Positions 1-8,261 are shown, counted from the first letter of the stretch. The stretch: 64,000 nucleotides of DNA from SZUA-442 sp963792405 (GCA_963792405.1 CAWBVU010000001.1:62001-126000); one strand, 5' to 3'. Numbers and translations are program-made. The notes: generated by a model not told the origin, from the sequence alone.

Positions 1-302
1 CTGGCCACGGTCGCGACCTCGCGGCGTTCTCGATCCGCAAGGAGTCGAAGGACCACGGTGTGGGTGGTCGGCTCGTCGGCCCCGTCCGCCCGGGTGATCG
101 TGTCGTCGCCCTCGAGGACACCACCACGACGGGCTCCGCCCTCGCCGAGGCGATCGTGGCCCTTCGTGAAGCGGGCGTGGAGGTCATCGGGGCGGTCGCC
201 CTCGTCGACCGCTCGTCCGGTGCCGCTGCCGGGAGGATGGACGCGCTGGGTGTGCCGTACCTCGCCGTCGTGGAGCCGTCCGACCTCGGTGTGGGGAGCT
301 GA
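1..302 (+). CDS. pyrE: Orotate phosphoribosyltransferase, C-terminal part (5' end outside window)
   Basis: The frame is open from the left edge and ends in TGA at 300-302. It would transfer the phosphoribosyl group of PRPP to orotate in de novo pyrimidine synthesis in the cytosol. The diagnostic PRPP-binding loop is visible (VVALEDTTTTGSAL, around 90-140), preceded by a RKESKDHG segment typical of the dimer-interface loop, and followed by the usual Rossmann-like end with an ALVDR strand. Only about 100 residues, roughly half of a normal PyrE, are in the window. The next gene starts 3 nt after the stop, so the two are probably co-transcribed. Confidence 0.85.
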   Translation, partial: GHGRDLAAFSIRKESKDHGVGGRLVGPVRPGDRVVALEDTTTTGSALAEAIVALREAGVEVIGAVALVDRSSGAAAGRMDALGVPYLAVVEPSDLGVGS

Positions 303-305
303 GCC

Positions 306-1154
306 GTGCGGGCATACCGGTCTCCGCTTCGACTCTTCGCTTTCGGGGTGGTGGGTCTCGTGCTGCTGCTGGCAGCCGTCGACGTCATGTTCGGGCACTG
401 GATCTCGACCCCGCCGGAGAACACCGACGGCTTCCTCAGCACGCGGGGCCAGGCCCAGCAGCGAGGCGACATCGTGTGGGGTTCGGCGATGATCGCCGTC
501 GGGACGCTCCTCGTGGGTGGTGCGGTCCTCGAACTCGTCCGACGACAGCCGGAGGTCGAGGTCACGCCCGACGGCCTGGTGTTGGCCATCGGTTCCCGCG
601 AGCGCGAGGTGACGATCGGCTGGTCGAACATCGACGACGTGTCGAGCGCGGTGCTCGAAGACCCCTACGACGGGTCGTCACGAGCGAACCTCGTCGTCGA
701 CGTCGTCGACCGCACGGGCCTGCTCGACGATCCCCTCGGAGCGACCTGGCGTGGCGACGACTTGTGCATGGATGCCTCGGGCTGGACGAAGCCGGTCACC
801 GATGTCGCGCTCGCGGCACAGGCGGCCCTCGGGCATCACCGCAGGATGCAGGAGATCAAACAGATGGGGCCACCGTCGCTCGAGTGGGTCACCACGGTGA
901 ACGAGTCCGCTTCGGCTCCGTCGGTCCCGTCCGAATCCAACCCCGATCCGGACGTCGGCGGCGCCACGGCAGGTGCGCCGGCTGCGCCGTCCTCCCGGGC
1001 GGCGACCACCGATGCGGAGCCGGCCCATCCCGACGATCCCACTGCGATGGACTCGGGGCGGCCAGACCTCCATCGCGACGAGGCCGCGCCCATGTCGGAT
1101 CACCCGGATGCGGAGGCCGCCGCGGACGATGCCGTCGAAGGGGATCTGGCGTGA
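306..1154 (+). CDS. Hypothetical membrane protein with acidic, Pro/Ala-rich C-terminal tail
   Basis: A 282-residue protein that I do not recognise. It starts with GTG 3 nt after pyrE and its stop overlaps the start of nfo by 4 nt (GTGA), so it sits inside a tight pyrE-nfo operon. Two hydrophobic helices are visible at about residues 8-26 and 57-78. A soluble segment of about 100 residues (VEVTPDGLVLAIGSREREV...) follows and looks like a small beta-rich, PH-like domain. The tail after about residue 200 is low-complexity, rich in Pro, Ala, Asp and Glu, and probably disordered. Function is unknown; a membrane-anchored accessory role is only inference. Confidence 0.7.
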   Translation: MRAYRSPLRLFAFGVVGLVLLLAAVDVMFGHWISTPPENTDGFLSTRGQAQQRGDIVWGSAMIAVGTLLVGGAVLELVRRQPEVEVTPDGLVLAIGSREREVTIGWSNIDDVSSAVLEDPYDGSSRANLVVDVVDRTGLLDDPLGATWRGDDLCMDASGWTKPVTDVALAAQAALGHHRRMQEIKQMGPPSLEWVTTVNESASAPSVPSESNPDPDVGGATAGAPAAPSSRAATTDAEPAHPDDPTAMDSGRPDLHRDEAAPMSDHPDAEAAADDAVEGDLA

Positions 1155-1909
1155 TCATCGGCGCCCACGTCAGCCCGAAGGCGCCGCTCGACGAGGCTGC
1201 GGTTCGCAAGGCGGATGCCGTCCAGCTGTTCCTCTCCAATCCCCAGAGCTGGAAGGCACCACTCCCGAGGGACGACGCCGAGGCCCTGAGGGCGTCCGAC
1301 GTCGAGATCTACGTCCATTCCCCATACCTGATGAACCTCGCCTCACCCAACAACAGGGTGCGGATCCCCTCCCGCAAGACCCTCGCCCAGACGGTGGAGG
1401 CCGCGGCGGCCATCGGAGCGAAGGGTGTGATCGTCCACGGCGGCAGCGTCGGCGACGACGAGGGCGTCGCTGTGGGGTTCGAGCGGTGGAGGAAGGCTCT
1501 CGAGTCCTTCGACGTGGCCGTGCCCATCCTGGTGGAGAACACGGCGGGCTCCGGCAACTCCGTGATGCAGGATCTCCACCACTACGGGCCCCTCTGGGAC
1601 GAGATCGGGGGGTTCGACGTGGGCGTGTGCCTCGACACCTGCCACACGTGGGCCTCGGGCGCCGACATGGAGACGGCCGTCGACCTGATCACCGGCCTCG
1701 TGGGGGGCGTGTCCCTCGTCCACTGCAACGACTCGAAGGACGAGGCGGGGTCGAACCGGGACCGCCACGAGAACCTCGGCCATGGCATGATCCCCGAGGA
1801 CCTCCTGATCGGTGTCGTGAGGGCCGCTGGTGCACCGGTCATCGTGGAGACCCCGGGTGGCGCCGAGGAGCAGTCCGCCGACATCGCCTGGCTCCGCTCC
1901 CACCTCTGA
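1151..1909 (+). CDS. nfo: Deoxyribonuclease IV (AP endonuclease family 2)
   Basis: Endonuclease IV cleaves DNA 5' of abasic sites in base-excision repair, using a trinuclear zinc centre. The 252-residue TIM-barrel shows the family's metal-ligand motifs in order: VHGGS, ENTAGSG (catalytic Glu), VCLDTCHTW (Asp/His), HCNDSK and the DRHENLGHG signature, then VETPGG with the last zinc Glu. The length is slightly below E. coli Nfo (285). The GTG start at 1151 is chosen because it overlaps the upstream stop as GTGA and gives the conserved N-terminus IIGAHVS. Translational coupling to the preceding membrane protein is likely. The family assignment is very secure. Confidence 0.95.
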   Translation: MIIGAHVSPKAPLDEAAVRKADAVQLFLSNPQSWKAPLPRDDAEALRASDVEIYVHSPYLMNLASPNNRVRIPSRKTLAQTVEAAAAIGAKGVIVHGGSVGDDEGVAVGFERWRKALESFDVAVPILVENTAGSGNSVMQDLHHYGPLWDEIGGFDVGVCLDTCHTWASGADMETAVDLITGLVGGVSLVHCNDSKDEAGSNRDRHENLGHGMIPEDLLIGVVRAAGAPVIVETPGGAEEQSADIAWLRSHL

Positions 1910-1916
1910 CCCCCCT

Positions 1917-1955
1917 GATCCCGTACCCAGGGTTCCTGTCCACCTTTCGGTGGAC
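1917..1955. repeat. CCCTGGG-type intergenic repeat, short copy with hairpin
   Basis: Eight nt after the nfo stop the sequence reads ATCCCGTACCCAGGGTT, matching the left end of the larger element at 46756. It continues into a perfect 7-bp hairpin (GTCCACC, loop TTTC, GGTGGAC, 1938-1955). The shared CCCGTACCCAGGGTT block in two unrelated gene-end spacers suggests a dispersed repeat rather than chance. Confidence 0.6.
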
Positions 1956-2012
1956 TGTGGCCCACAGAACCACCGAGACACGTCGCGGGATCAGCTGGCG
2001 TAGGGACGCGAA

Positions 2013-2038
2013 GAGGCGGCCCGCTCAGGGGCCGCCTC
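2013..2038. terminator. Hairpin terminator between convergent nfo and ino1
   Basis: A perfect 10-bp stem (GAGGCGGCCC / GGGCCGCCTC) with a 6-nt loop lies between the convergent stops of nfo (1909) and ino1 (2066). There is no T-tract on either strand, as is usual in high-GC actinobacteria, so it may act in both directions. Confidence 0.65.
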
Positions 2039-2065
2039 CCGCCATCGAGCAAGGATGGTGCAGGG

Positions 2066-3175
2066 TCAGCCTGCGAGGAACCTCTGGAGGTCCTCGGCGG
2101 TCCTGTCGTCGCCTGCGATGAAGGCCTCGACGTTGTCGTGGGCGACGCTGTCGTGGTACTGCACCGACGGCGACTTCATGAAGTACGACGACGGGGCGAG
2201 CAGCGGTCCCGACATACCGCGGTCGAGGGCGATCTTGGCGCACCGCACGGCATCGATGATGACACCGGCCGAGTTCGGCGAGTCCCACACCTCGAGCTTG
2301 AGCTCCGCCATGAGCGGAACGTCGCCGAAGGACGTGCCCTCGAGCCGGATGTAGGCCCACTTGCGGTCCGACAGCCACGGGACGTGGTCCGACGGCCCGA
2401 TGTGCACCGACTCCGAGTTGATCTTGTCCTCGATCTGCGACGTGACCGACTGCGTCTTCGAGATCTTCTTGGACTGGAGGCGTTCACGCTCGAGCATGTT
2501 CATGAAGTCCATGTTCCCGCCGAAGTTCAGCTGGTACGTGTTGTCGATGTGGACACCACGATCCTCGAACAGGCGAGCGAGCTGACGGTGGACGATCGTG
2601 GCGCCGACCTGGGACTTGATGTCGTCACCGATGATGGGGAGCCCCGCATCGACGAACTTGCGGGCCCACACCGGGTCCGACGCGATGAACACGGGGATGG
2701 CGTTCACGAACGCGACACCGGCATCGAGCGCGGCCTGTGCGTAGTACTTGGTCGCCAGCTCGGATCCGACGGGCAGGTACGACACGAGCACGTCGGCCTC
2801 GCTGTCCCTCAGCACCTGTGCCACGTCGACGGGCTCGGCTGCGGATTCCTCGACCATGTCGACGTAGTACTTGCCGAGGCCGTCCAGCGTCGGGCCACGC
2901 ATGACCTCGATGCCGAGGTGGGGCACGTCGGCGAACTGGATGGTGTTGTTCTCACCTGCCCACATCGCCTTCGACATGTCCTGGCCCACCTTGGTGGCGT
3001 CGACGTCGAACGCAGCGACGAACTCGACGTCACCGACGTGGTAGCCGCCGAGGTCGACGTGCATCAGTCCGGGGACCTTCATCGTCGGATCGGCGTCCTT
3101 GTAGTACTCCACCCCCTGGATCAGGGAGTTCGCGCAGTTTCCGAGCCCTGCGATGGCTACGCGTACCTTGGACAT
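2066..3175 (-). CDS. ino1: Inositol-3-phosphate synthase
   Basis: Converts glucose 6-phosphate to 1D-myo-inositol 3-phosphate with bound NAD, feeding phosphatidylinositol and, in actinobacteria, mycothiol. The 369-residue protein has the actinobacterial size and begins with the NAD-binding loop VAIAGLGNCANSL. It contains the conserved block GDDIKSQVGATIVHR and the active-site segment NTYQLNFGGNMDFMNML. The start is set by a good Shine-Dalgarno (AGGAGG, 4 nt before the ATG). It lies 17 nt after the PadR gene on the same strand, so the two form an operon. The same pairing is known in Mycobacterium tuberculosis (Rv0047c-Rv0046c), which supports the call. Confidence 0.95.
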   Translation of the reverse strand: MSKVRVAIAGLGNCANSLIQGVEYYKDADPTMKVPGLMHVDLGGYHVGDVEFVAAFDVDATKVGQDMSKAMWAGENNTIQFADVPHLGIEVMRGPTLDGLGKYYVDMVEESAAEPVDVAQVLRDSEADVLVSYLPVGSELATKYYAQAALDAGVAFVNAIPVFIASDPVWARKFVDAGLPIIGDDIKSQVGATIVHRQLARLFEDRGVHIDNTYQLNFGGNMDFMNMLERERLQSKKISKTQSVTSQIEDKINSESVHIGPSDHVPWLSDRKWAYIRLEGTSFGDVPLMAELKLEVWDSPNSAGVIIDAVRCAKIALDRGMSGPLLAPSSYFMKSPSVQYHDSVAHDNVEAFIAGDDRTAEDLQRFLAG

Positions 3176-3192
3176 GTGTCCTCCTGGTTTCC

Positions 3193-3711
3193 TTAGCTCG
3201 ATGGGGCAACCCTGCGCTCTGAGGCCACGAGGCCGTCGAGCCAGGCGATGTCCGCTTCGGTGGTCCGCATCGCGTGCTCCATGAGGGCGAGGCGGTACCG
3301 GTCCGTGGTCGTACGAGAGGTGCGGGCGTCCACGAGGGTCTCACGGGCGGATCTGAGCTGTGTCGACAGCGTCGCCCTTCGCTCCTCGAGGACCCTCACC
3401 CTGCGCTCAGGGGCGAGGTGCCCCAGGAACGCGAGCCTGATCTGGAACGCACGGTCGGTTTCCGTGGCGTCGGGATCGGCCTCGAGAAGGGTGGTGAAGG
3501 TCGTGATGCCTTCGTCGGTGATGGCGTAGGCCTTGCGTCGACCCGTGCCTGCGGTCGCCTCGATCGCGCCACGCTTCTCGAGTCGACGGAGGGCCGGGTA
3601 CAGCGACCCGAACGACACCTTCCAGAACCCGAGCTCGCCGAGGGCGCGCTTGAGCTCGTATCCGTGCCGCGGACCTTCCATGAGCAGACCGAGAATGGCG
3701 AAATCGAGCAT
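3193..3711 (-). CDS. PadR-family transcriptional regulator of the ino1 operon
   Basis: A 172-residue PadR regulator. The N-terminal winged helix (FAILGLLMEGPRHGYELKRAL ... GSLYPALRRLEKRGAIEA) matches the family almost end to end, and the C-terminal half is the long-helix dimerisation domain (vinculin-like type). PadR proteins usually repress their own promoter and are released by a small ligand. This one is first in an operon with ino1, so inositol or phosphosugar status is a plausible but unproven signal. There is no Shine-Dalgarno; the ATG lies 9 nt after a TATGCT -10 box, implying a leaderless mRNA. Two strong palindromes cover that promoter. Confidence 0.92.
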   Translation of the reverse strand: MLDFAILGLLMEGPRHGYELKRALGELGFWKVSFGSLYPALRRLEKRGAIEATAGTGRRKAYAITDEGITTFTTLLEADPDATETDRAFQIRLAFLGHLAPERRVRVLEERRATLSTQLRSARETLVDARTSRTTTDRYRLALMEHAMRTTEADIAWLDGLVASERRVAPSS

Positions 3712-3720
3712 GACTGCTGC

Positions 3721-3764
3721 AGCATATATCGTTTCGATACATATGTCTATATCGATTCGATATA
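3721..3764 (-). promoter_or_regulatory. PadR-ino1 promoter with two palindromic operators
   Basis: On the minus strand TAGACA (3749-3744) and TATGCT (3726-3721), separated by 17 bp, form a good sigma-70-type promoter. Two near-identical inverted repeats of the form TATCG-N3-CGATA are centred at 3733 and 3756, 23 bp apart. The first fills the spacer between the promoter boxes and the second abuts the -35. This AT-rich island in a GC-rich genome is almost certainly the regulator's own binding region. Confidence 0.8.
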
Positions 3765-3793
3765 GATGCCTTGCACCTTGCTCCTCCCGCCCC

Positions 3794-4123
3794 TTGGGGG
3801 AGCTGCCCGACCTTTGCTTCCTTCTCCCCTTTGGGGGAGATGCCCGAAGGGCAGAGGGGGGAGTGCGACGCGGGAGGCGTCGGTCAGTACTGCGGCCCTC
3901 TCTGCGTCGCTTCGCTCCGCGTCTCTCCCGCGGGGAGAGACGAAGCAGGATGGCCCTCTCTGCCGCTTCGCTCCGCGCCCCTCCCGCGGGGAGAGACGGT
4001 GCGGTGCTCGCTGCGCTCGCTCATTCTTCCTTGTGGTTGGGGAGCTGCCCGCACCATGCTCCTTCTCCCCCTTTGGGGGAGATGCCCGAAGGGCAGAGGG
4101 GGGAGTGCGACGCGGGAGGCGTC
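3794..4123. repeat. Mosaic palindromic repeat block, order A-B-B-A
   Basis: The non-coding stretch between PadR (3711) and fhs (4140) consists largely of two repeat types. Type A (about 3794-3881 and 4036-4123) contains two hairpins: CTCCCC-TTT-GGGGAG and TGCCC-GAA-GGGCA, followed by GAGTGCGACGCGGGAGGCGTC. Type B (about 3895-3942 and 3952-3998) contains GCTTCGCTCCGCG followed by the palindrome CTCTCCCGCGGGGAG. The two A copies flank two tandem B copies. No gene is evident; frames open here are compositional. The element looks like REP/MITE-type intergenic repeats, and type-A-like sequences are common in many unrelated bacteria. Confidence 0.8.
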
Positions 4124-4139
4124 CTGCGGGAGGCCTCTG

Positions 4140-5828
4140 TCAGCTGAGGCCGATCACGTTGCCCTCGTCGTCGATGTCGATGCTGTGCGCCGCAGGGTGG
4201 AGGCCGAGGCCCGGCATGCGGTTGATCGAGCCGGTGAGGGGGAGGATGAACCCTGCCCCGGCGGCGAGCTGCACCTCCCGGATGGGCAGCGTCCATCCGG
4301 TGGGAGCGCCGAGCAGGGTGGGATCGTGGCTGAACGAGTACTGGGTCTTGGCCATGCAGATCGGCAGGTGGCCGTAGCCGTGGGACTCGTACGAGTCGAG
4401 CTGGCGGCGTGCCTTGATGTCGTATTCGACGCCATCGGCTCCATACACCTTCGTGGCGATCGTCTCGATCTTGTCGTGCAGGCTCATGTCGGACGGGTAG
4501 AGCGGCGTGAAGACGGACCCATCGCTCGCGGCCTTCTTGACGGCCTCAGCGAGGTCGACCATGCCGGCGGCACCCTTCGAGAACGGCTCTGCGATCGCCC
4601 AGGTCACGCCCTCCCCCTCGGCGATCGCGCCGATCGCGGCGTGCTCTGATGGGTGGTCCGTGGGGAAGGCGTTCACGGCAACGACGGGAGTGACGCCGTG
4701 CTGGCGGATGTTCGCGATGTGCCTGCGGAGGTTGTCCGCCCCCGCCATGACGTCGTCAGGGTTCTCCGCGGTCATGTCCTCCGGGAGCGGCTTGCCCGCC
4801 TGGACCCGGAACTTGCCGGAGTTGAGCTTCAGCGCGCGGACAGTCGCCACGATCACCGCCGCGTCCGGGGCGAGCCCCGACGCCCTGCTCTTGAGGTTGA
4901 AGAACTTCTCCGCGCCGACGTCGGACCCGAATCCTGCCTCGGTGATCAGGTAGTCGCCGCCCCGGATCCCCACGAGGTCCGACACGATCGACGAGTTCCC
5001 GTGGGCGATATTGGCGAACGGGCCCGTGTGGATGAGCGCGGGCGTGCCCTCGAGCGTCTGCATCAGGTTCGGGTTGAGCGCGTCCTTGAGCAGCACCGCC
5101 ATCGCCCCGGCACCGTGGATCTCCTCCGCGGTGACGGGCTCTCCGTGGCGGTCGTAGCCGACCACGATCTTCCCGAGTCGCTCCCGCAGGTCGTGCAGGC
5201 TCGTCGACAGTCCGAGGACCGCCATCAGCTCGGAGGCTGCGGTGATGTCGAAGCCCGCCTCGCGGGGGATCCCGTCGAGCGTGCTGCCGAGGCCGATCAC
5301 GATGTTGCGCAGCGACCGATCGTTGACGTCCATCACCCTGCGCCAGCTGATGCGCTTGACGTTGAGGGATCGCTGGTTGCCCTGGTAGATGTGGTTGTCG
5401 ATCAGCGCTGCGAGGAGGTTGTTGGCCGCGGTGACAGCATGGAAGTCGCCGGTGAGGTGGAGGTTCATCTCCTCCATCGGCACGACCTGCGAGTAGCCGC
5501 CCCCTGCGGCCCCGCCCTTGATCCCGAAGGTGGGGCCGAGGGAGGGCTGGCGGAGGGTGAGGACCGCCTGCTCGTCGAGCAGTTTGAAGCCCTGGGCGAG
5601 GCCGACCGACACGGTGGTCTTGCCCTCGCCGAAGGGCGTCGGGTTCACGGCCGTGACCAGGACGTACTTGGCGCGGGGCTCTCCCATCGCATCGATGGCC
5701 TTGAGGTCGACCTTGGCGAGGCCGTGGCCACGCTGTTCGACGAACTCGTGGGGGATCCCCATGTCGGAGGCGATATCGGTGACGGGCCGGAGGGTGACGG
5801 AGCGGGCGATCTCGAGGTCGGTCTTCAT
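4140..5828 (-). CDS. fhs: Formate--tetrahydrofolate ligase
   Basis: Makes 10-formyl-tetrahydrofolate from formate, THF and ATP, linking formate to folate C1 metabolism. The 562-residue length is normal for the family. The P-loop-like ATP site TPFGEGKTT and the conserved strings KGGAAGGGYSQV, LTGDFHA and NLKSRASGLAP are all present, and the C-terminus ends in NVIGLS. The start lacks a Shine-Dalgarno but has a TAGCGT box 7 nt upstream. It stands beside mobA, fdhD and formate dehydrogenase genes, so this locus could interconvert CO2, formate and formyl-THF, although fhs itself is transcribed separately. Confidence 0.95.
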   Translation of the reverse strand: MKTDLEIARSVTLRPVTDIASDMGIPHEFVEQRGHGLAKVDLKAIDAMGEPRAKYVLVTAVNPTPFGEGKTTVSVGLAQGFKLLDEQAVLTLRQPSLGPTFGIKGGAAGGGYSQVVPMEEMNLHLTGDFHAVTAANNLLAALIDNHIYQGNQRSLNVKRISWRRVMDVNDRSLRNIVIGLGSTLDGIPREAGFDITAASELMAVLGLSTSLHDLRERLGKIVVGYDRHGEPVTAEEIHGAGAMAVLLKDALNPNLMQTLEGTPALIHTGPFANIAHGNSSIVSDLVGIRGGDYLITEAGFGSDVGAEKFFNLKSRASGLAPDAAVIVATVRALKLNSGKFRVQAGKPLPEDMTAENPDDVMAGADNLRRHIANIRQHGVTPVVAVNAFPTDHPSEHAAIGAIAEGEGVTWAIAEPFSKGAAGMVDLAEAVKKAASDGSVFTPLYPSDMSLHDKIETIATKVYGADGVEYDIKARRQLDSYESHGYGHLPICMAKTQYSFSHDPTLLGAPTGWTLPIREVQLAAGAGFILPLTGSINRMPGLGLHPAAHSIDIDDEGNVIGLS

Positions 5829-5835
5829 GCCATGG

Positions 5836-5841
5836 ACGCTA
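5836..5841 (-). promoter_or_regulatory. Leaderless -10 element of fhs
   Basis: TAGCGT on the minus strand, 7 nt before the fhs ATG; no Shine-Dalgarno is visible. Confidence 0.5.
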
Positions 5842-5898
5842 CCCGATGGCCGCGACCTTCACCGTCCACGGCCGCAGTCGGTTGATCAGCACGCCAGA

Positions 5899-6468
5899 AT
5901 GGACGCCATGGATCGAGGCATCGCAGCGGTTCTCGCCGGTGGTCGGAGTACCCGATTCGGGAGTGCGAAGGCCGACCTCGAGATCGCGGGGTCGACGTTC
6001 CTCGGGCACATCGTCGATGTGCTGACGGGGACCTTCGACATGGTCTATGTCTGCGGTGGGGACATGCCGGTGTCCGGCGCGACCCTGCTCCACGACCCGG
6101 AGCCGAATGCCGGGCCCTTGGGTGGGATTCTGTCCGCGCTGCGGGTCGCCGGTGATGGCCCCGTGTTCATCACCGCCGTCGACATGCCGCTACTCGACCT
6201 CCCGGTCGTCAGACGGCTGTCCGAGCCTCCCGTGGGATCCGGCCACGCCCGGATCGCAAGGGTCGATGGGCGGCCACAGCCGCTGTGTGGGATGTACCGC
6301 GGTGACCTCGCCGACCTCGCGGTGGCCCACGTCCATTCGCCGGACCGCTCGGTCATGGGTTTCGTGCGCGACGTGCCGCACCTCGAGCTCGTCGACATCA
6401 CCGACGGGTCCTTGCAGAACATCAACACGCCCGAGGACTACGAGGCGCTGATCGCCGAGCTCAGCTGA
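5899..6468 (+). CDS. mobA: Molybdenum cofactor guanylyltransferase
   Basis: Transfers GMP from GTP to molybdopterin to make the MGD form of the cofactor, which bis-MGD enzymes such as formate dehydrogenase need. The 189-residue nucleotidyltransferase shows LAGGRSTRFGSAKA (nucleotide-binding loop; the usual Met is Phe), GGDMPV, EPNAGPLGG, VDMPLL (metal Asp) and the C-terminal NINTPEDY. The start could be ATG 5899 or 5908; both keep the motif. It runs convergent with fdhD and overlaps it by 8 nt. Its position next to the fdh genes points to cofactor supply for that enzyme. Confidence 0.92.
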   Translation: MDAMDRGIAAVLAGGRSTRFGSAKADLEIAGSTFLGHIVDVLTGTFDMVYVCGGDMPVSGATLLHDPEPNAGPLGGILSALRVAGDGPVFITAVDMPLLDLPVVRRLSEPPVGSGHARIARVDGRPQPLCGMYRGDLADLAVAHVHSPDRSVMGFVRDVPHLELVDITDGSLQNINTPEDYEALIAELS

Positions 6469-7243
6469 TGCGCTCGGTCCCTGCGTAGACGTTGAAGGTG
6501 TCACCACGGACGAACCCTGCGACGGTCATCCCCAACTCGTCACCGAGCTCGGCGGCGAGCGATGACGCACCCGAGACGCCACAGACGATCGGGATCCCTG
6601 CGACGGCGGCCTTCTGCACCATCTCGAAGCTGATCCGTCCCGACACCATCATCACCATCGGCGGGAGCGGCCACTGGCGTCGGGAGAGGTGGCCGACGAG
6701 CTTGTCGACGGCGTTGTGCCGGCCGACGTCCTCGAAGACGGCGACCAGGGTCCCGTCCGGTCCGAACGCCGCGGCGGCGTGGATGCTGCCCGTCGTCGAG
6801 AAGGCCGTCTGACCCTCCCGCATGCGACTCGGCAGGGAGGAGACGAGGCGCCTGTCGATCATCGGCCCGTCCGGGACGTGGCGGGCGGCGACCCGCACGG
6901 CGTCGATCGAGGCCTTCCCGCACACGCCGCACGATGACGACGTGAAGAGGTTCCGACGGAACTGCTCCGGGTCCACGACGACGCCGTCGGCGAGGACGAG
7001 GTCGTAGCGGTCCCCGCTGTCGGATCCCGTATGGGCGATGCCGTCCACCTCGTGGGGTCCGAGCACGATGCCCTCGGTGATCGCGAAGCCCAAGGCGAGC
7101 TCTTCGTCGTGCCCGGGCGTCCGCATCAGCACGGCGAGCGGCACTCCACCGAGCCGGAACTCCACCGGCGCCTCGTCGACGAGGACGTCGTCGGTGACCT
7201 CGACACCCTCGGACGAGTACCGCGAAATCCGCCGCCTAGTCAT
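6461..7243 (-). CDS. fdhD: Formate dehydrogenase accessory sulfurtransferase FdhD
   Basis: FdhD moves sulfur from a cysteine desulfurase to the molybdenum of bis-MGD before insertion into formate dehydrogenase, giving the essential sulfido ligand. The 260-residue protein has the signature loop SSSCGVCGKAS with both catalytic cysteines, plus EDVGRHNAVDKLVG and the ending SLAAELGDELGMTVAGFVRG. It is the last gene of the run fdhA-fdhB-iron-sulfur subunit-fdhD on the minus strand, separated from the iron-sulfur gene by a 154-nt spacer filled with type B repeats. Assignment is secure. Confidence 0.95.
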   Translation of the reverse strand: MTRRRISRYSSEGVEVTDDVLVDEAPVEFRLGGVPLAVLMRTPGHDEELALGFAITEGIVLGPHEVDGIAHTGSDSGDRYDLVLADGVVVDPEQFRRNLFTSSSCGVCGKASIDAVRVAARHVPDGPMIDRRLVSSLPSRMREGQTAFSTTGSIHAAAAFGPDGTLVAVFEDVGRHNAVDKLVGHLSRRQWPLPPMVMMVSGRISFEMVQKAAVAGIPIVCGVSGASSLAAELGDELGMTVAGFVRGDTFNVYAGTERIS

Positions 7244-7268
7244 TCAGCCACATGCTTCTGCGAGTGTG

Positions 7269-7376
7269 CGGCCCTCTCTGCGTCGCTTCGCTCCGCGTCT
7301 CTCCCGCGGGGAGAGACGGAGCAGGAGGCCGTCTCTGCGTCGCTTCGCTCCGCGTCTCTCCCGCGGGGAGAGACGG
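7269..7376. repeat. Two tandem type B palindromic repeats
   Basis: Two almost identical units of about 50 bp (7269-7318 and 7327-7376), each GCGTCGCTTCGCTCCGCG followed by the perfect palindrome TCTCTCCCGCGGGGAGAGA. They match the two B units at 3895-3998. They fill the spacer inside the fdh operon and may attenuate or process the transcript before fdhD. Confidence 0.8.
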
Positions 7377-7397
7377 CATTGGGCTCGCTGCGGCCGT

Positions 7398-8261
7398 TCA
7401 CTCGTCCTCCGGGTGGAGGTAGGCGTACCCGAAGCGGCCCTTGATGCAGAGGTGGCCCTCGGTGACGGGGTGGTCGAGGGGGGACGTGACCTTGACGATG
7501 CGATTGTCCTGGACGTGCAGCTCGAGGTTGCAGCCGATGCCGCAGAAGCTGCAGATCGTGGTCGTCACGGTCTGCGCGGACTCGTCCCATGTCCCCGCCC
7601 TGCGCATGTCGTACTCGGTGGTGAACATCAGGGCCCCCGTCGGGCAGACGCCCACGCAATTGCCGCAGTACACGCACGCCGACTCCGGGAGTGTGATGTC
7701 GTATTCGGTCGAGATCGTCGCGGTGAGGCCTCGTCCCGCGACGTCGATGGCGAACGTGTTCTGCGCATCAGGCCCGCATGCCGCCACGCAGCGGAAGCAC
7801 ATGATGCATTTGTCGTAGTCCCGCACGTAGAGGTCGTCCTGGATCTTCACCTCGTCGGTGCGCCGCCATCCACCCTCGTACTTCGACGGATCCACGCCGT
7901 AGCGCTCCATCTGCCGCTTCGTCTCGGGCTCGGCGAGGGACAGGTCAACGGCCGAGGCGAGGAGCTCGTACACGACCTTGCGGGCCGTGGCCACACGATC
8001 CGAGTCGGTGGCGACCTCCATGCCCTCCTCGACGACCCGCGAGCACGACGGCACGAGGGTCCTCGACCCCGTCACCTCCACGACACACACCCTGCACGAG
8101 TTGATCGGTTCGAGCGTCTCGAGGTAGCAGAGCGTCGGGACGTCGGCGCCTGCGGACCGGCACGCCTCGAGGAGGGTGGAACCCTCGGGGACCCCCACGG
8201 TCCGACCGTCGATGGTGAGGTCGACCAGGACCGCGGGATCGGCGAGGCGCTGCTCGATCAC
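7398..8261 (-). CDS. Formate dehydrogenase iron-sulfur subunit carrying the detached N-terminal head of FdhA
   Basis: A 287-residue electron-transfer protein. Residues 10-75 form a [2Fe-2S] ferredoxin with ligands C45, C56, C59 and C73. A two-[4Fe-4S] ferredoxin follows (CIMCFRCVAAC and CVYCGNCVGVC). The last 55 residues are the Mo/W-bis-MGD Fe4S4 domain (CSFCGIGC ... LCIKGRFGYAYLHPEDE). In ordinary NAD-dependent formate dehydrogenases all of this is the N-terminus of the catalytic subunit. Here it ends exactly at that boundary, and the catalytic gene begins with the continuing sequence (RRYERLTVPMVR). The GTG start at 8261 overlaps the NuoEF-like gene's stop by 4 nt. It should wire electrons from the active site to the flavin subunit. 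Confidence 0.88.
   Translation of the reverse strand: MIEQRLADPAVLVDLTIDGRTVGVPEGSTLLEACRSAGADVPTLCYLETLEPINSCRVCVVEVTGSRTLVPSCSRVVEEGMEVATDSDRVATARKVVYELLASAVDLSLAEPETKRQMERYGVDPSKYEGGWRRTDEVKIQDDLYVRDYDKCIMCFRCVAACGPDAQNTFAIDVAGRGLTATISTEYDITLPESACVYCGNCVGVCPTGALMFTTEYDMRRAGTWDESAQTVTTTICSFCGIGCNLELHVQDNRIVKVTSPLDHPVTEGHLCIKGRFGYAYLHPEDE

Noticed and set aside
3794..4123. CRISPR-like array
   Set aside because: The repeats are palindromic, unevenly spaced and of two kinds, with no unique uniform spacers and no cas genes.
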